A DNA stretch of 39,682 nucleotides from Prevotellaceae bacterium (GTDB lineage Bacteria > Bacteroidota > Bacteroidia > Bacteroidales > UBA932): positions 1 to 39,682 of the forward strand of contig JAIRRX010000007.1 in NCBI GenBank assembly GCA_031255755.1. The letters run 5' to 3'. Below the pieces are notes generated by a model. The model did no database searches. It was not told where the DNA came from and saw only the letters and a program-made list of their open reading frames with translations. The position numbers were made by a program, and so were the translations under genes. Numbering within the stretch: position 1 is the first letter of the stretch; every line of letters starts with the position of its first letter. Positions 1-7,137 of this stretch are shown here, in pieces.

Positions 1-106
1 CTATTATTGTTGATAATGTCATGATTTTATTTTTTGATTATCATAGTAATACTGTACCAACGTTCTATAAAGCCCTTTCATGCCATAATCAACGATTAAC
101 GTTTTT

Positions 107-382
107 TCATTTTTCATAATAATGCCCTTTCATTGATAATATGACAACAATGTGGTTTTTGTCATCAATTTTATATAACAATCTGTGTTCGCCAGTAACT
201 CGACGCGACCAAGTTCCTGCAAAATCTTTACTCAATCGTTCAGGCTTACCCGTTCCTATGTGTGGATGTTCTTCCAATTCATAAAATAACTTTTTCAATT
301 TTTTTTGAATGGGTTTTTGTCCTGACTTTTTCCAAAAATCCATATCCGCCTGAGCAGATACGGTAAATAGTAATGTGTACAT
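107..382 (-). CDS. yoeB: YoeB/Txe-family toxin (mRNA interferase)
   Basis: A protein of about 91 aa of the RelE/YoeB fold. This family cleaves mRNA in the ribosomal A site when its antitoxin is degraded. Family hallmarks are present: the GKPE segment (Glu about residue 48), WSRR followed by EHRLLYK (the second Arg about residue 61), and a C-terminal KGHYYEK (His about residue 87). These match the E-R-H catalytic set of E. coli YoeB. I chose the ATG at 382-380. A TTG at 388-386 would add two residues and overlap the antitoxin stop as TTGA. It is the second gene of the operon, after the antitoxin. All expected residues are present, so it is probably active. Function is inferred from family similarity. 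Confidence 0.9.
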   Translation of the reverse strand: MYTLLFTVSAQADMDFWKKSGQKPIQKKLKKLFYELEEHPHIGTGKPERLSKDFAGTWSRRVTGEHRLLYKIDDKNHIVVILSMKGHYYEK

Positions 383-384
383 AA

Positions 385-669
385 TCAAATATCAAAAATA
401 TCTTCTATTTCATCATGCTTTACCTCAACAACTTTTCCATCCTGTGCTTCCTGTAATGATTTTTGCAAGCGTTCAATATTTTCAGGAATTAGAAAATAAG
501 GATCATTACTTGGGCTTGGATTGCTTATTAAAATATCGTTCTCGCTTACAGGAACTATTCTATAAGCCTTTTGTTTGCTTCTCTTAACTAAAATCTGTAT
601 GCCTTGATCTACTTTATCAAAGTAAGATTTTTGATTTTCTCTAAATTCGGCGCTGCTAATTATTATCAT
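385..669 (-). CDS. yefM: Phd/YefM-family antitoxin
   Basis: A 94-aa antitoxin in front of the YoeB-type toxin. The N-terminal half (MIIISSAEFRENQKSYFDKV, then ILVKRSKQKAYRIVPV) is the Phd/YefM DNA-binding dimer fold. The acidic C-terminal tail (about residues 70-94, rich in E and D) is the part expected to wrap and neutralise the toxin. The ATG start is at 669-667. The stop lies immediately before the toxin start, as is normal for translational coupling. Family members repress their own operon, and a matching paired palindrome lies at 694-711 just upstream. The order antitoxin then toxin is standard. Confidence 0.9.
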   Translation of the reverse strand: MIIISSAEFRENQKSYFDKVDQGIQILVKRSKQKAYRIVPVSENDILISNPSPSNDPYFLIPENIERLQKSLQEAQDGKVVEVKHDEIEDIFDI

Positions 670-693
670 AATAATAAATTTTAAAATTAAACA

Positions 694-711
694 TGTACTT
701 TTTTTTGTACA
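694..711 (-). promoter_or_regulatory. Paired-palindrome operator of the toxin-antitoxin operon
   Basis: Read on the plus strand, TGTACA (706-711) is preceded by TGTACT (694-699), with centres 12 bases apart. Together they form the perfect inverted repeat TGTAC-N8-GTACA. E. coli YefM-YoeB is known to bind paired palindromes with a TGTACA core. The site overlaps the -7 box of the operon, so binding would block transcription. Autorepression here is inference from sequence. Confidence 0.7.
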
Positions 712-740
712 AAATTATTAATTATTTTTATGTTGACAAA
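710..740 (-). promoter_or_regulatory. Promoter of yefM-yoeB
   Basis: On the minus strand a Bacteroidetes -7 box TAATTTTG lies at 717-710 and a -33 TTTG at 740-737, with a 19-base spacer. The antitoxin ATG follows about 40 bases after the -7 box. The box overlaps the TGTACA operator half. Confidence 0.65.
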
Positions 741-775
741 TTTTTTTCTAAATTTTTTCTTTATTATTTTAATAT

Positions 776-794
776 AACCCGTTGGCGGAATTAA
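776..794 (+). repeat. Left terminal inverted repeat of the IS982 remnant
   Basis: This end pairs with 1162-1180 (18 of 19 positions). It begins with aaccc or accc, as expected for IS982-family ends. Confidence 0.75.
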
Positions 795-1067
795 CTAAGA
801 GCATATTTTAGTTGTCCAATAGGTTTGTTATTCAGTTTATTAATATATTGCAACACTGTTGTAGCCGCAATTTTCGCTGACATGCGAGAGAAAATTCCAT
901 CAATATTTTTGGCATAATTTCGTACCATCATAAACTGGTCGTCCAACTGCGAAAAAAGCGTTTCCACTCGTTTTCGACATTTTGCGAACAGCGGAAATTG
1001 CGGTTTATAATTCCGAATTGAGCGCATATATCAAAAATTTTACCGAAATTTGTTGCCAAGTTGTGCA
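791..1067 (-). pseudogene. IS982-family transposase, internally deleted and frameshifted
   Basis: The start ATG at 1067-1065 opens MHNLATNFGKIFDICAQF, which looks like the IS982 transposase N-terminus. After about 18 codons that frame runs into sequence belonging to the C-terminus and stops at TGA near 927. The C-terminal piece is open in another frame (1027-791): it contains KCRKRVETLFSQLDDQF, then RNYAKNIDGI and IAATTVLQYINKLNNK, the conserved end of this family. The junction lies at about 1010-1025. More than 200 residues, including the upstream catalytic acids, are missing. It cannot encode a working transposase. Confidence 0.8.
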
Positions 1068-1161
1068 TCTCTTTTATAAGTGTTTATTTTTATTATAACG
1101 CTACAAATATTAGCTCTTATTTAATTGATATACAACTTTTATATTATTGCCTTTTAAAAAT

Positions 1162-1180
1162 TTAATTCTGCCAACGGGTT
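1162..1180 (-). repeat. Right terminal inverted repeat of the IS982 remnant
   Basis: Reverse complement of the repeat at 776-794 with one mismatch (g to a at the 11th base of the 18-base core). Confidence 0.75.
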
Positions 1181-1312
1181 TTATAAAATAAACTTTTATC
1201 GAAAAAGCAAAATATCGTATAGCGATTTAAGAAACAGTTATGTGAACTTGGGTAAATAAAACAACACGCTATACAATCACTGAAACAAAACGGAAAAATT
1301 AAAATGTGATTC

Positions 1313-1341
1313 TTGCTTATCTTAAATATTTATTAACTTTG
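1313..1341 (+). promoter_or_regulatory. Promoter of the alpha/beta hydrolase gene
   Basis: A -7 box TAACTTTG lies at 1334-1341 and a -33 TTG at 1313-1315, with an 18-base spacer. The start codon is 20 bases after the -7 box. Confidence 0.65.
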
Positions 1342-1361
1342 TCGGAAATAAAAGTATATTT

Positions 1362-2483
1362 ATGAAAAATTTAATTAAATGCCTGTTTGTGATGGTTCTG
1401 ACTGTCAATGCCGTACAGGCGCAAAATTTTACTTCTGAAATAAAAACTCTCGAACTGTCAGACGGAGAAAAAACGACAACTCGGTTATGTCTTCCTGAAA
1501 ACGGAAAAGTAAATACGATTGTTATTGCTATTCACGGAACAGGTCCTAATACTTATCTAACAAAAAGGCAGAAGTTTAACTATTATGATGTTTTGGCAAA
1601 CGGGTTTTGTGAACAGGGAGTTGGCTTTTTTACCTATAATCGGCGTGGTGTTGAGTTAGGAGAAACAGCGCCGTGGTTTGATGAAGTGGACAGTTTGAAA
1701 TATGCCAAATCGTTGCCTCATATTGAAGCTGCTGATATAGAAACAATGGTTGGTTTCCTGAAAAATGATGAGCGTTTCAAAAACAGTAAAATCATTCTTT
1801 ACGGAATAAGCGAGGGGACAATTATTGCTTCAATGGTTGCAGAAAGACAAAATGTGAAAATAGATGCTTTATTTTTACATGGTTATGCACACGATAATAT
1901 GTTTGATATAATTAAATGGCAAAATACAGGAGAAGGCGTTATGACTATGATTAATTCGATATTCGATAAAAATGGAGATAAAGCAATAGATAAAACCGAA
2001 TATGAATTTGACGACTCTACAACAGCAGAATATAGAAATTATTTATTTCAAAACATGGATTTTGACGCACTTGATGTTGTGAAAGACAATGTTATTGACA
2101 TAAAAGATATTAAAACTATGAAAGAACCTTTTCATAAATTTTTAATGACACAAATTTCCGAAAACGAAGGATCTTGGATTTGGAATAATTATGTACGGGT
2201 AACTATTGATTGGTTTAGAGAACATTTTGCGCTGGAACCAAATAAAACAAGGCTTTTAAGAGTTGATATACCTGTTTATATTTTTCATGGTAAAGACGAC
2301 GCAAATGTTCCCGTTGAAAGCGTGTATGATCTTGAAGTTAGATTTAAGACCTGTAATAAATCAAACCTGAAAGTGTTTACATTTGACAAGCATAATCACG
2401 ATTTAAATTTTCAGGATTGGATTACCACAAAAAACTATTCGGAAGGATTACAAAAACTTTTTGAAACTGCGACTGAAATATGA
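1362..2483 (+). CDS. Secreted alpha/beta-fold hydrolase with EF-hand-like insertion
   Basis: A 373-aa exported protein with a signal peptide (residues 1-20, ending AVQA). It has the alpha/beta hydrolase layout. The oxyanion strand is IVIAIHGTGP (53-62). The nucleophile elbow is GISEG with Ser150. The late strand and acid are IFHGKDDANVP (Asp312 or Asp313). The candidate catalytic His is in KHNHDL (His344 or His346). The cap region between nucleophile and acid contains a textbook 12-residue calcium loop, DKNGDKAIDKTE (202-213), and a degenerate second one at 238-249. The substrate is unknown; esterase or peptidase activity on an ester- or peptide-like substrate is the usual range. It stands alone, with its own promoter. 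Confidence 0.75.
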   Translation: MKNLIKCLFVMVLTVNAVQAQNFTSEIKTLELSDGEKTTTRLCLPENGKVNTIVIAIHGTGPNTYLTKRQKFNYYDVLANGFCEQGVGFFTYNRRGVELGETAPWFDEVDSLKYAKSLPHIEAADIETMVGFLKNDERFKNSKIILYGISEGTIIASMVAERQNVKIDALFLHGYAHDNMFDIIKWQNTGEGVMTMINSIFDKNGDKAIDKTEYEFDDSTTAEYRNYLFQNMDFDALDVVKDNVIDIKDIKTMKEPFHKFLMTQISENEGSWIWNNYVRVTIDWFREHFALEPNKTRLLRVDIPVYIFHGKDDANVPVESVYDLEVRFKTCNKSNLKVFTFDKHNHDLNFQDWITTKNYSEGLQKLFETATEI

Positions 2484-2521
2484 TGACATCGCTTCACAAG
2501 TGATTTAATATCAGCAAAAAA

Positions 2522-2575
2522 ACACGGATGTTGAAACAATAAAAAAATCGACATAAATTCCGTGTAATGATTTTT
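2522..2575 (+). terminator. Possible terminator after the hydrolase gene
   Basis: ACACGGA (2522-2528) can pair with TCCGTGT (2559-2565), followed by a T-rich stretch (2571-2576). The loop is long (30 bases), so this is weak. Confidence 0.3.
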
Positions 2576-2668
2576 TAATTAAAAATATAAAAAACAAACC
2601 CTCATTGCTAATCTAAACACATAACAATTTGCTTATTGAAATTTTGTTTGCATCATACGATATAAAAT

Positions 2669-3745
2669 TTAAAATCCTGCAAAAATACCTGTAAATCCTA
2701 TAATAATTCCGATTGCAAGTTTCATTAATTTCATGTACACAAAACTTTTTTTACTTTCGGCTAACAAAGGCAATGCCGAATGTCCATCCTGCACAAACGA
2801 GTTTGCCAGCAATACGCTGAACGGAATAGAACCGTTCATAAACAAAATGATAAATACGATATGCGGTCCCGATTCCGGGATTAAACCAATAACCAGGGCA
2901 AACAACAAAACCGAAATTCGATTATTGACCGTCCATTCGTTTATATTTATAAAATGCAGTAAAAAATAAATTGCAAGCAAAGCTCCGAGCGTCCACAAAA
3001 GTATTTTCAAAAAATGTTTTTTTATTATATGTCCCCATAAATGTTTGTTAAGAAAAGTGTCGCTGACTTTCATAATTATATAAAGCGTAGCAATGCTTAT
3101 AACAGCAAAAAGTATATTCAGCCAACGTTCGTTGAACACAAGATGGAAATGTGAAATACAATCTTCATGTGTAAATTGCGTTTCGTGTGAATGGTCAAGT
3201 AAACCGCTCAAAATTCCGAAAATAAAAACAACAATTCCCAAAATTAAAACTATGCGTTGATATGTTATATTTTTGAGATTTTGTAAAATATTACCGTGAA
3301 TATTGTAATTTTTATCTGTTTGTATTTCAAAACGATTTTTACAGTCAGATAATGGCGCTTTTTTAATGAACAGATTTATAACAAAACCGATAATTACTGC
3401 AATCACAAACAGTAAGATTGTTATTATAATTGCTGTTTCGGGTATTGCGGCAAACATCATAAAAGCCTCGTCGCCCAACGAAACTATCATTACTGCTGTA
3501 AGAGCGCCGAAATTTACAATACCGTGAGCAAAAAGAGAAACAATAACAAAACCGCCAATACAGCCCGGAATAAGTCCAAACAGTGCGGCAACAAGCAGTT
3601 GTTTAAATCGTGAATTTTGCAGTTTTAACAATCGCTGCCTGCCGGAAGTAATATTAATGTACTCAATGACAAGCATCATTACCATTACCAAACCTGTAAT
3701 CAGCAAGGAATTTCGGACAATATCAAGTATATCGTGAATCATCAT
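2669..3745 (-). CDS. Putative 10-TM metal exporter (ArsP_2 / 'putative manganese transporter' type)
   Basis: An inner-membrane protein of about 358 aa with roughly ten hydrophobic segments in two related halves. Each half has a GLIP-containing helix followed by a similar pattern: GLIPGCIGG with a later GDEAFMMF, and GLIPESGPH with a later QDGHSALPLLAE. This is an internal duplication with opposed topology. Between the halves lies a His- and acid-rich loop, DHSHETQFTHEDCISHFH, which could bind a divalent metal. The family is annotated as a heavy-metal, arsenic or manganese exporter, without firm substrate evidence here. The longest reading frame begins with TTG at 3763, but that TTG sits inside a TACCTTTG -7 box. 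I therefore start at ATG 3745 (or 3742). Confidence 0.7.
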   Translation of the reverse strand: MMIHDILDIVRNSLLITGLVMVMMLVIEYINITSGRQRLLKLQNSRFKQLLVAALFGLIPGCIGGFVIVSLFAHGIVNFGALTAVMIVSLGDEAFMMFAAIPETAIIITILLFVIAVIIGFVINLFIKKAPLSDCKNRFEIQTDKNYNIHGNILQNLKNITYQRIVLILGIVVFIFGILSGLLDHSHETQFTHEDCISHFHLVFNERWLNILFAVISIATLYIIMKVSDTFLNKHLWGHIIKKHFLKILLWTLGALLAIYFLLHFININEWTVNNRISVLLFALVIGLIPESGPHIVFIILFMNGSIPFSVLLANSFVQDGHSALPLLAESKKSFVYMKLMKLAIGIIIGFTGIFAGF

Positions 3746-3760
3746 TTTTATAAATTGGCG

Positions 3761-3768
3761 CAAAGGTA
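3761..3768 (-). promoter_or_regulatory. -7 box of the metal-exporter gene
   Basis: TACCTTTG on the minus strand, 15 bases before the ATG at 3745. No clear -33 element was found. Confidence 0.5.
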
Positions 3769-3819
3769 CAAAATAATGATTAAGAATAATAAAATATTAT
3801 CGAAGTAAATATACGGGAT

Positions 3820-4623
3820 TTAAAATCTGTATGAAAAATTCAATCCGAACGTTTTATTATTGTATGATGGAAGAATAAAAGTTTGAGTGCGTTTTGTTTT
3901 CTTGCGACTAAATATATTTTGCATGTAAGGATATGTCCAGTACACAATTTTAGTTGAAATAATTCCAATACCTGCGCCTGCAATAACATCGCTGACCCAA
4001 TGTTTGTCGTTCAATATTCGTGAAATGCCAATAAGCGATGCCATTGTGTAACCGCCAACGCCAATCCATACCGACTGGTCTTTATATTCCTGATACAGAA
4101 ATTCCGCAGCAACAAAAGCTGTAGCCGTATGTCCCGATGGAAAAGAATTGTCTTTCGAGCCATCCGGGCGCATTCTTTTTGTGGCGGTTTTTGTTGAATA
4201 AATTATGCCTGTTTCCAGCGTATTGCTTAAAGCATATATAATAGCCATGTCCGATAATTTATGCTTGCTTTTTACGCCCATTAAATTTAAGCCGAATGCC
4301 GCAACTGCCGGTGAAAATTGAAGATAGTCATCCAGACTGTTATACATTAAATGTTTGTTTTTATGTACTTTGTTGTCTGTGTTATTGTCTATTTTCTGCA
4401 ATTCTTTATTGTCAAGAGAATATATACCGTAAGCAATCATTAACGATGGAACGCCTGCGCTGATTAAAATATTTTCTTTGGAGCGATTACTTTTTGACTT
4501 TGGAACGCTGATTGTATCCGCACTCACCGAAGAAGTATCTGCATATTGCGCTGACAATAAATTTACATTAACACAAAATAAAAACAACAATAACAATGTT
4601 TGTTTTATAAAATTTAAACCCAT
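3820..4623 (-). CDS. PAP2-family phosphatase, exported
   Basis: A 267-aa protein with a signal peptide (1-26, ending LLSAQ). It carries the three phosphatase signatures of the PAP2 superfamily: KTATKRMRP (Lys145 to Pro153), PSGH (162-165) and SRILNDKHWVSD (Ser201, Arg202, His208, Asp212). All catalytic residues are present. Members remove phosphate from lipids such as undecaprenyl pyrophosphate, phosphatidate or lipid A, usually on the periplasmic side. Only modest hydrophobic segments surround the core. The protein ends in an alternating strand with terminal Phe (LNFSYRF), reminiscent of an outer-membrane protein tail, so an outer-membrane location is possible. Substrate unknown. Confidence 0.85.
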   Translation of the reverse strand: MGLNFIKQTLLLLFLFCVNVNLLSAQYADTSSVSADTISVPKSKSNRSKENILISAGVPSLMIAYGIYSLDNKELQKIDNNTDNKVHKNKHLMYNSLDDYLQFSPAVAAFGLNLMGVKSKHKLSDMAIIYALSNTLETGIIYSTKTATKRMRPDGSKDNSFPSGHTATAFVAAEFLYQEYKDQSVWIGVGGYTMASLIGISRILNDKHWVSDVIAGAGIGIISTKIVYWTYPYMQNIFSRKKTKRTQTFILPSYNNKTFGLNFSYRF

Positions 4624-5022
4624 AATTAAAAGTGTATTTTTAAGATTTTCAAAAAAGATACCTGTATTTGGATAATACAGGTCAATAAAAAACGTGCAAA
4701 ATTAAGTAAAAAAACACAAATATTACGAAATTAAGTGAAAATAAACTTTTTATAACATAAGTTAAGAAATAATTTTAATCTTATTTGTTTGTTATTTCAT
4801 TGAAAATAAATATCATATATGCTTTAACGTTATAATTGTTAATGGTCGCCGATTTTGGAAAAATTTTAGAATAATATTCTAAAAAAGATGCTGTATCAAA
4901 ATCCTGTTTCTTTAACAATCTTTTTTATGACAGGTTAGTAAATTTCTTTTGCTTAATGAAACTTAATAAAATGCTTTATTTATTTCATTTATGAAAATTA
5001 TTTATTTGTAAATTCGGTTTGT
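4624..5022. other. Intergenic region, 399 bases
   Basis: Very AT-rich. Apart from the inverted repeat at 4660-4682 I see no gene, RNA or repeat. Confidence 0.5.
4660..4682 (-). promoter_or_regulatory. Perfect 8-bp inverted repeat upstream of the PAP2 gene
   Basis: ACCTGTAT (4660-4667), 7-base spacer, ATACAGGT (4675-4682). On the minus strand it is followed by TATCTTTTTTG and then the PAP2 start 37 bases on. It could be a terminator hairpin with a U-run for a transcript from the sigma-factor side. It could also be a repressor site between a TTG (4685-4683) and a weak TATCTTTT -7 box. Confidence 0.45.
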
Positions 5023-5595
5023 TTACAAACTGCAAACAATATCTTCGTATAACTCTCGCATACGATTGCGCAAATGCAAAATGGCATAATGTTTTCGCGA
5101 ACTCAACGTATTGACAGGAATGCCCGTAATTTGTGAAATTTCTTTCATCGGAATACCGTCAAGTTCGGTAAGTTCAAATATTTCACGCTGTTGCGGAGGC
5201 AATTCCGACAAAGCATTTTCCAGTTCATCCCACACCAGCGAATGTAGATATTCAATTTCCGGAGACGAGGAATATTCATCGCCGAACACTATGGTTGAAA
5301 TATCCGACAGCGTTTTATCATCATAGTCACTGTTGTACAAAACAGGCATAGACGTTTCGCGTTTTTTTTTGCCGTGATTGATAATAGTATTACGCGCCAC
5401 ACGATACAGCCACGCTGCAACATGTTCGATAGGATTCATGGTATTGTTTATCGTTTTTATCAACTGATAAATAACATCCTGCAAAATATCTTCAGCTTCT
5501 TCGTTACGGATAACACGTTTTTTAATGAACGATTTAAGTTGAGGCTGATATTTATTTACCAGTTGTTCGATTGTGTGGTGCTTTGATTTTGTCAC
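5023..5595 (-). CDS. ECF-type RNA polymerase sigma factor
   Basis: A 190-aa sigma-70 family protein of the extracytoplasmic-function group. Region 2 spans about residues 15-78 (SFIKKRVIRNEEAEDILQDV, then AWLYRVARNTIINHGKKK). Region 4 spans about 125-182 (ALSELPPQQREIFELTELDG, then MKEISQITGIPVNTLSSRKH). Region 3 is absent, as expected. The start is a GTG at 5595-5593, one base after the TGA of the upstream small membrane protein gene, so translation is probably coupled. No classical anti-sigma gene follows; the membrane protein gene in front is the only candidate regulator in the operon. The regulon cannot be read from this window. Confidence 0.9.
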   Translation of the reverse strand: MTKSKHHTIEQLVNKYQPQLKSFIKKRVIRNEEAEDILQDVIYQLIKTINNTMNPIEHVAAWLYRVARNTIINHGKKKRETSMPVLYNSDYDDKTLSDISTIVFGDEYSSSPEIEYLHSLVWDELENALSELPPQQREIFELTELDGIPMKEISQITGIPVNTLSSRKHYAILHLRNRMRELYEDIVCSL

Positions 5596-5596
5596 G

Positions 5597-5986
5597 TCAT
5601 TCGTGTTTTACAGATTCGTTTTGCTGAGAAAAATCGTGGTTGAAATGATGTTCACAAAGTTTGCGCCTGATAAACTCTCTTTTTTCTTCTTTTGACATCT
5701 TCATAAATTCTTTACGAAAACGGCGATTGTAACAAGAGTCGTATCCAATTCTGTGTTGCCAGTGTTTTCCAAATACGCCGCCGCCAAAAAAAATTCTGGC
5801 AAGAAGAAATAAACCTAATGCTTGCCATAAATTTATCTCCGCCAATCCGAAAACAGAAGGTATTAGCCAATTCCACAACAGCATAACCGCAGCGCTGAAA
5901 GCAGCAATAGCTGCCAAGCCTAATATTACATGTCCTAAAATATGCTTTTTCATATAATTTTTATTTAATTTATGTTTATTATCCAT
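5597..5986 (-). CDS. Small membrane protein co-encoded with the ECF sigma factor
   Basis: A 129-aa protein of a Bacteroidetes family I recognise only by pattern. It has two hydrophobic segments. The first is at about residues 16-36. The second carries the phrase WNWLIPSVFGLAEINLWQAL and runs on into GLFLLARIFFGGG. The C-terminal half is soluble and charged (EKREFIRRKLCEHHFNHDF), with a His/Cys cluster that could bind metal. It precedes the sigma gene by one base in the same operon. By position it may control or respond with the sigma factor, but it does not resemble FecR-, RseA- or zinc-finger anti-sigma proteins. The ATG at 5986 is used; ATG 5953 is an alternative. Confidence 0.65.
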   Translation of the reverse strand: MDNKHKLNKNYMKKHILGHVILGLAAIAAFSAAVMLLWNWLIPSVFGLAEINLWQALGLFLLARIFFGGGVFGKHWQHRIGYDSCYNRRFRKEFMKMSKEEKREFIRRKLCEHHFNHDFSQQNESVKHE

Positions 5987-6027
5987 AATTATACAGACAA
6001 TCTAAACTCAAAAATATTTTAAAGATG

Positions 6028-6035
6028 CAAAAATA
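6028..6035 (-). promoter_or_regulatory. -7 box of the membrane protein-sigma factor operon
   Basis: TATTTTTG on the minus strand, 41 bases before the ATG at 5986. No convincing -33 element. Confidence 0.4.
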
Positions 6036-6198
6036 ATTTGAAAACAACACCTGAGATAATCATTATTGCTTTTACTTTGTATTGATTAATTCATTTAATT
6101 TGTACAGACAATAGCAAATAAATATTTCATAATTATACCTTTACAGTTCACAATTTGCTTTGTTATTTGAATCCTGAAACAAAAATTATTATTTACTT

Positions 6199-6231
6199 TT
6201 TGCAAGCCGTTAAATTATTTTACTACCTTTG
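6199..6231 (+). promoter_or_regulatory. Promoter of the small conserved gene
   Basis: -33 TTTG at 6199-6202, -7 box TACCTTTG at 6224-6231, 21-base spacer. The ATG at 6256 is 24 bases after the box. Confidence 0.65.
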
Positions 6232-6255
6232 CGGTCTAAAATACATATAAATATT

Positions 6256-6540
6256 ATGGCAAAATTACGTAATCTAAAAAAGGATATTGATTATTTAATA
6301 AGTGAAGTTTTAAGCGATTGTTATACGTTAGCTTACTTATATCCGGACAAAAAGGATAAAGCGATGGAAATTATCCGCGAAGCGGTTGATTTTCGTAACA
6401 GAATATTTGAACGGGCAAATAAACCGAACGGTAAATATGATAAAAAACTGGTAAAAACACATTATAAAAGTATTAATCAGGATTTACTGACAGGCGTTGA
6501 TGATTTTTTTAAAAGAATAAGCGAACTGACAAAGAAATAA
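6256..6540 (+). CDS. Conserved small hypothetical protein
   Basis: A 94-aa soluble, charged, mostly helical protein (MAKLRNLKKDIDYLISEVLS at the N-terminus). I recognise the type as a conserved Bacteroidetes hypothetical but know no function. It has no signal peptide or membrane segment. The pattern suggests a small helical bundle. A longer frame starting with TTG at 6229 is rejected because that codon is the end of the TACCTTTG promoter box. It sits just upstream of rplS, which has its own promoter. Confidence 0.7.
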   Translation: MAKLRNLKKDIDYLISEVLSDCYTLAYLYPDKKDKAMEIIREAVDFRNRIFERANKPNGKYDKKLVKTHYKSINQDLLTGVDDFFKRISELTKK

Positions 6541-6555
6541 ATTTTTGAAATAATA

Positions 6556-6585
6556 TTTGTATTTCACAAAAAAATATTACCTTTG
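6556..6585 (+). promoter_or_regulatory. Promoter of rplS
   Basis: -33 TTTG at 6556-6559 and -7 box TACCTTTG at 6578-6585, with an 18-base spacer. This is one of the best matches to the Bacteroidetes consensus in the window. Confidence 0.75.
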
Positions 6586-6599
6586 CAGCCCAAAATTAA

Positions 6600-6630
6600 G
6601 CAACCTCTTATTTTAGTTCGATAATGTTGC
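6600..6630 (+). promoter_or_regulatory. Hairpin in the rplS leader
   Basis: The rplS leader is about 65 bases long, longer than most leaders here. GCAAC (6600-6604) can pair with GTTGC (6626-6630). Ribosomal protein leaders are often autoregulatory, but this stem is only 5 bp. Confidence 0.3.
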
Positions 6631-6655
6631 ATACATAAATAAAAAAGATAAGAAA

Positions 6656-7033
6656 ATGGACTTAATAAAAGTTGCCGAACAGGCATTTGCAAACGAACAA
6701 CAAAAAGAATTTCCTGCGTTTAAAGCAGGTGATACTGTTACTGTTACCTATAAAATTAAAGAAGGTAACAAAGAAAGACTTCAGAATTTTCGCGGAGTTG
6801 TAATACAGATAAAAAAAGGAAGCGCAAAAACGTTTACCGTTCGTAAAATTTCAGACGGCGTTGGCGTTGAACGTATTTTCCCGATATTTTCTCCTTTTAT
6901 TGAAAAAATCGAAGTTAATAAATATGCAAAAGTACGCAGAGCAAGAATTTATTATCTGCGCAATCTTACAGGTAAAAAAGCAAGATTGAAAGAAAAACGT
7001 TTTTCTTCAACAAATATTACAAAAGAAGAATAG
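6656..7033 (+). CDS. rplS: 50S ribosomal protein bL19
   Basis: A 125-aa protein of normal family length. L19 sits at the interface of the 30S and 50S subunits. Characteristic stretches are present: [40 protein letters not shown] and [20 protein letters not shown], then [21 protein letters not shown]. The start ATG at 6656 follows a purine-rich stretch. tRNA-Arg(ACG) begins 13 bases after the stop with no promoter of its own visible, so the two are probably co-transcribed. Confidence 0.98.
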   Translation: MDLIKVAEQAFANEQQKEFPAFKAGDTVTVTYKIKEGNKERLQNFRGVVIQIKKGSAKTFTVRKISDGVGVERIFPIFSPFIEKIEVNKYAKVRRARIYYLRNLTGKKARLKEKRFSSTNITKEE

Positions 7034-7046
7034 AAACGAACCAAAA

Positions 7047-7120
7047 GGCTCCGTGGCTCAATTGAATAGAGCATCTGACTACGGATCAGAAGGTTACAGG
7101 TTTGAGTCCTGTCGGAGTCA
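7047..7120 (+). tRNA. tRNA-Arg (anticodon ACG)
   Basis: A cloverleaf of 74 bases. The acceptor GGCTCCG pairs with CGGAGTC, including one G-T pair. The anticodon stem TCTGA/TCAGA encloses loop CTACGGA, giving anticodon ACG, normally edited to ICG. The T-arm is ACAGG-TTTGAGT-CCTGT. The discriminator is A and CCA is not encoded. It lies directly behind rplS and is followed by a terminator. Confidence 0.97.
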
Positions 7121-7137
7121 CAAAGTATGGAAAAACT

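Larger units (their letters stand above)
776..1180 (-). mobile_element. Internally deleted IS982-family element (about 405 bp)
   Basis: Terminal inverted repeats bound the element: acccgttggcggaattaa at 777-794 and its reverse complement at 1162-1179, identical at 17 of 18 positions, plus one more paired base at 776/1180. Inside are the two ends of an IS982-type transposase in different frames. Full IS982 elements are about 1 kb with a transposase of about 290-300 aa, so most of the catalytic core is gone. I see no convincing target-site duplication. It could only move, if at all, with a transposase supplied from elsewhere. Confidence 0.8.

Noticed and set aside
19..117. 32-aa frame (minus) starting MKNEKTLIVDYGMKGLYR that overlaps the toxin 3' end
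   Set aside because: Too short, no family, and it begins inside the toxin gene; likely chance, although its start overlaps the toxin end in a coupled-looking way.
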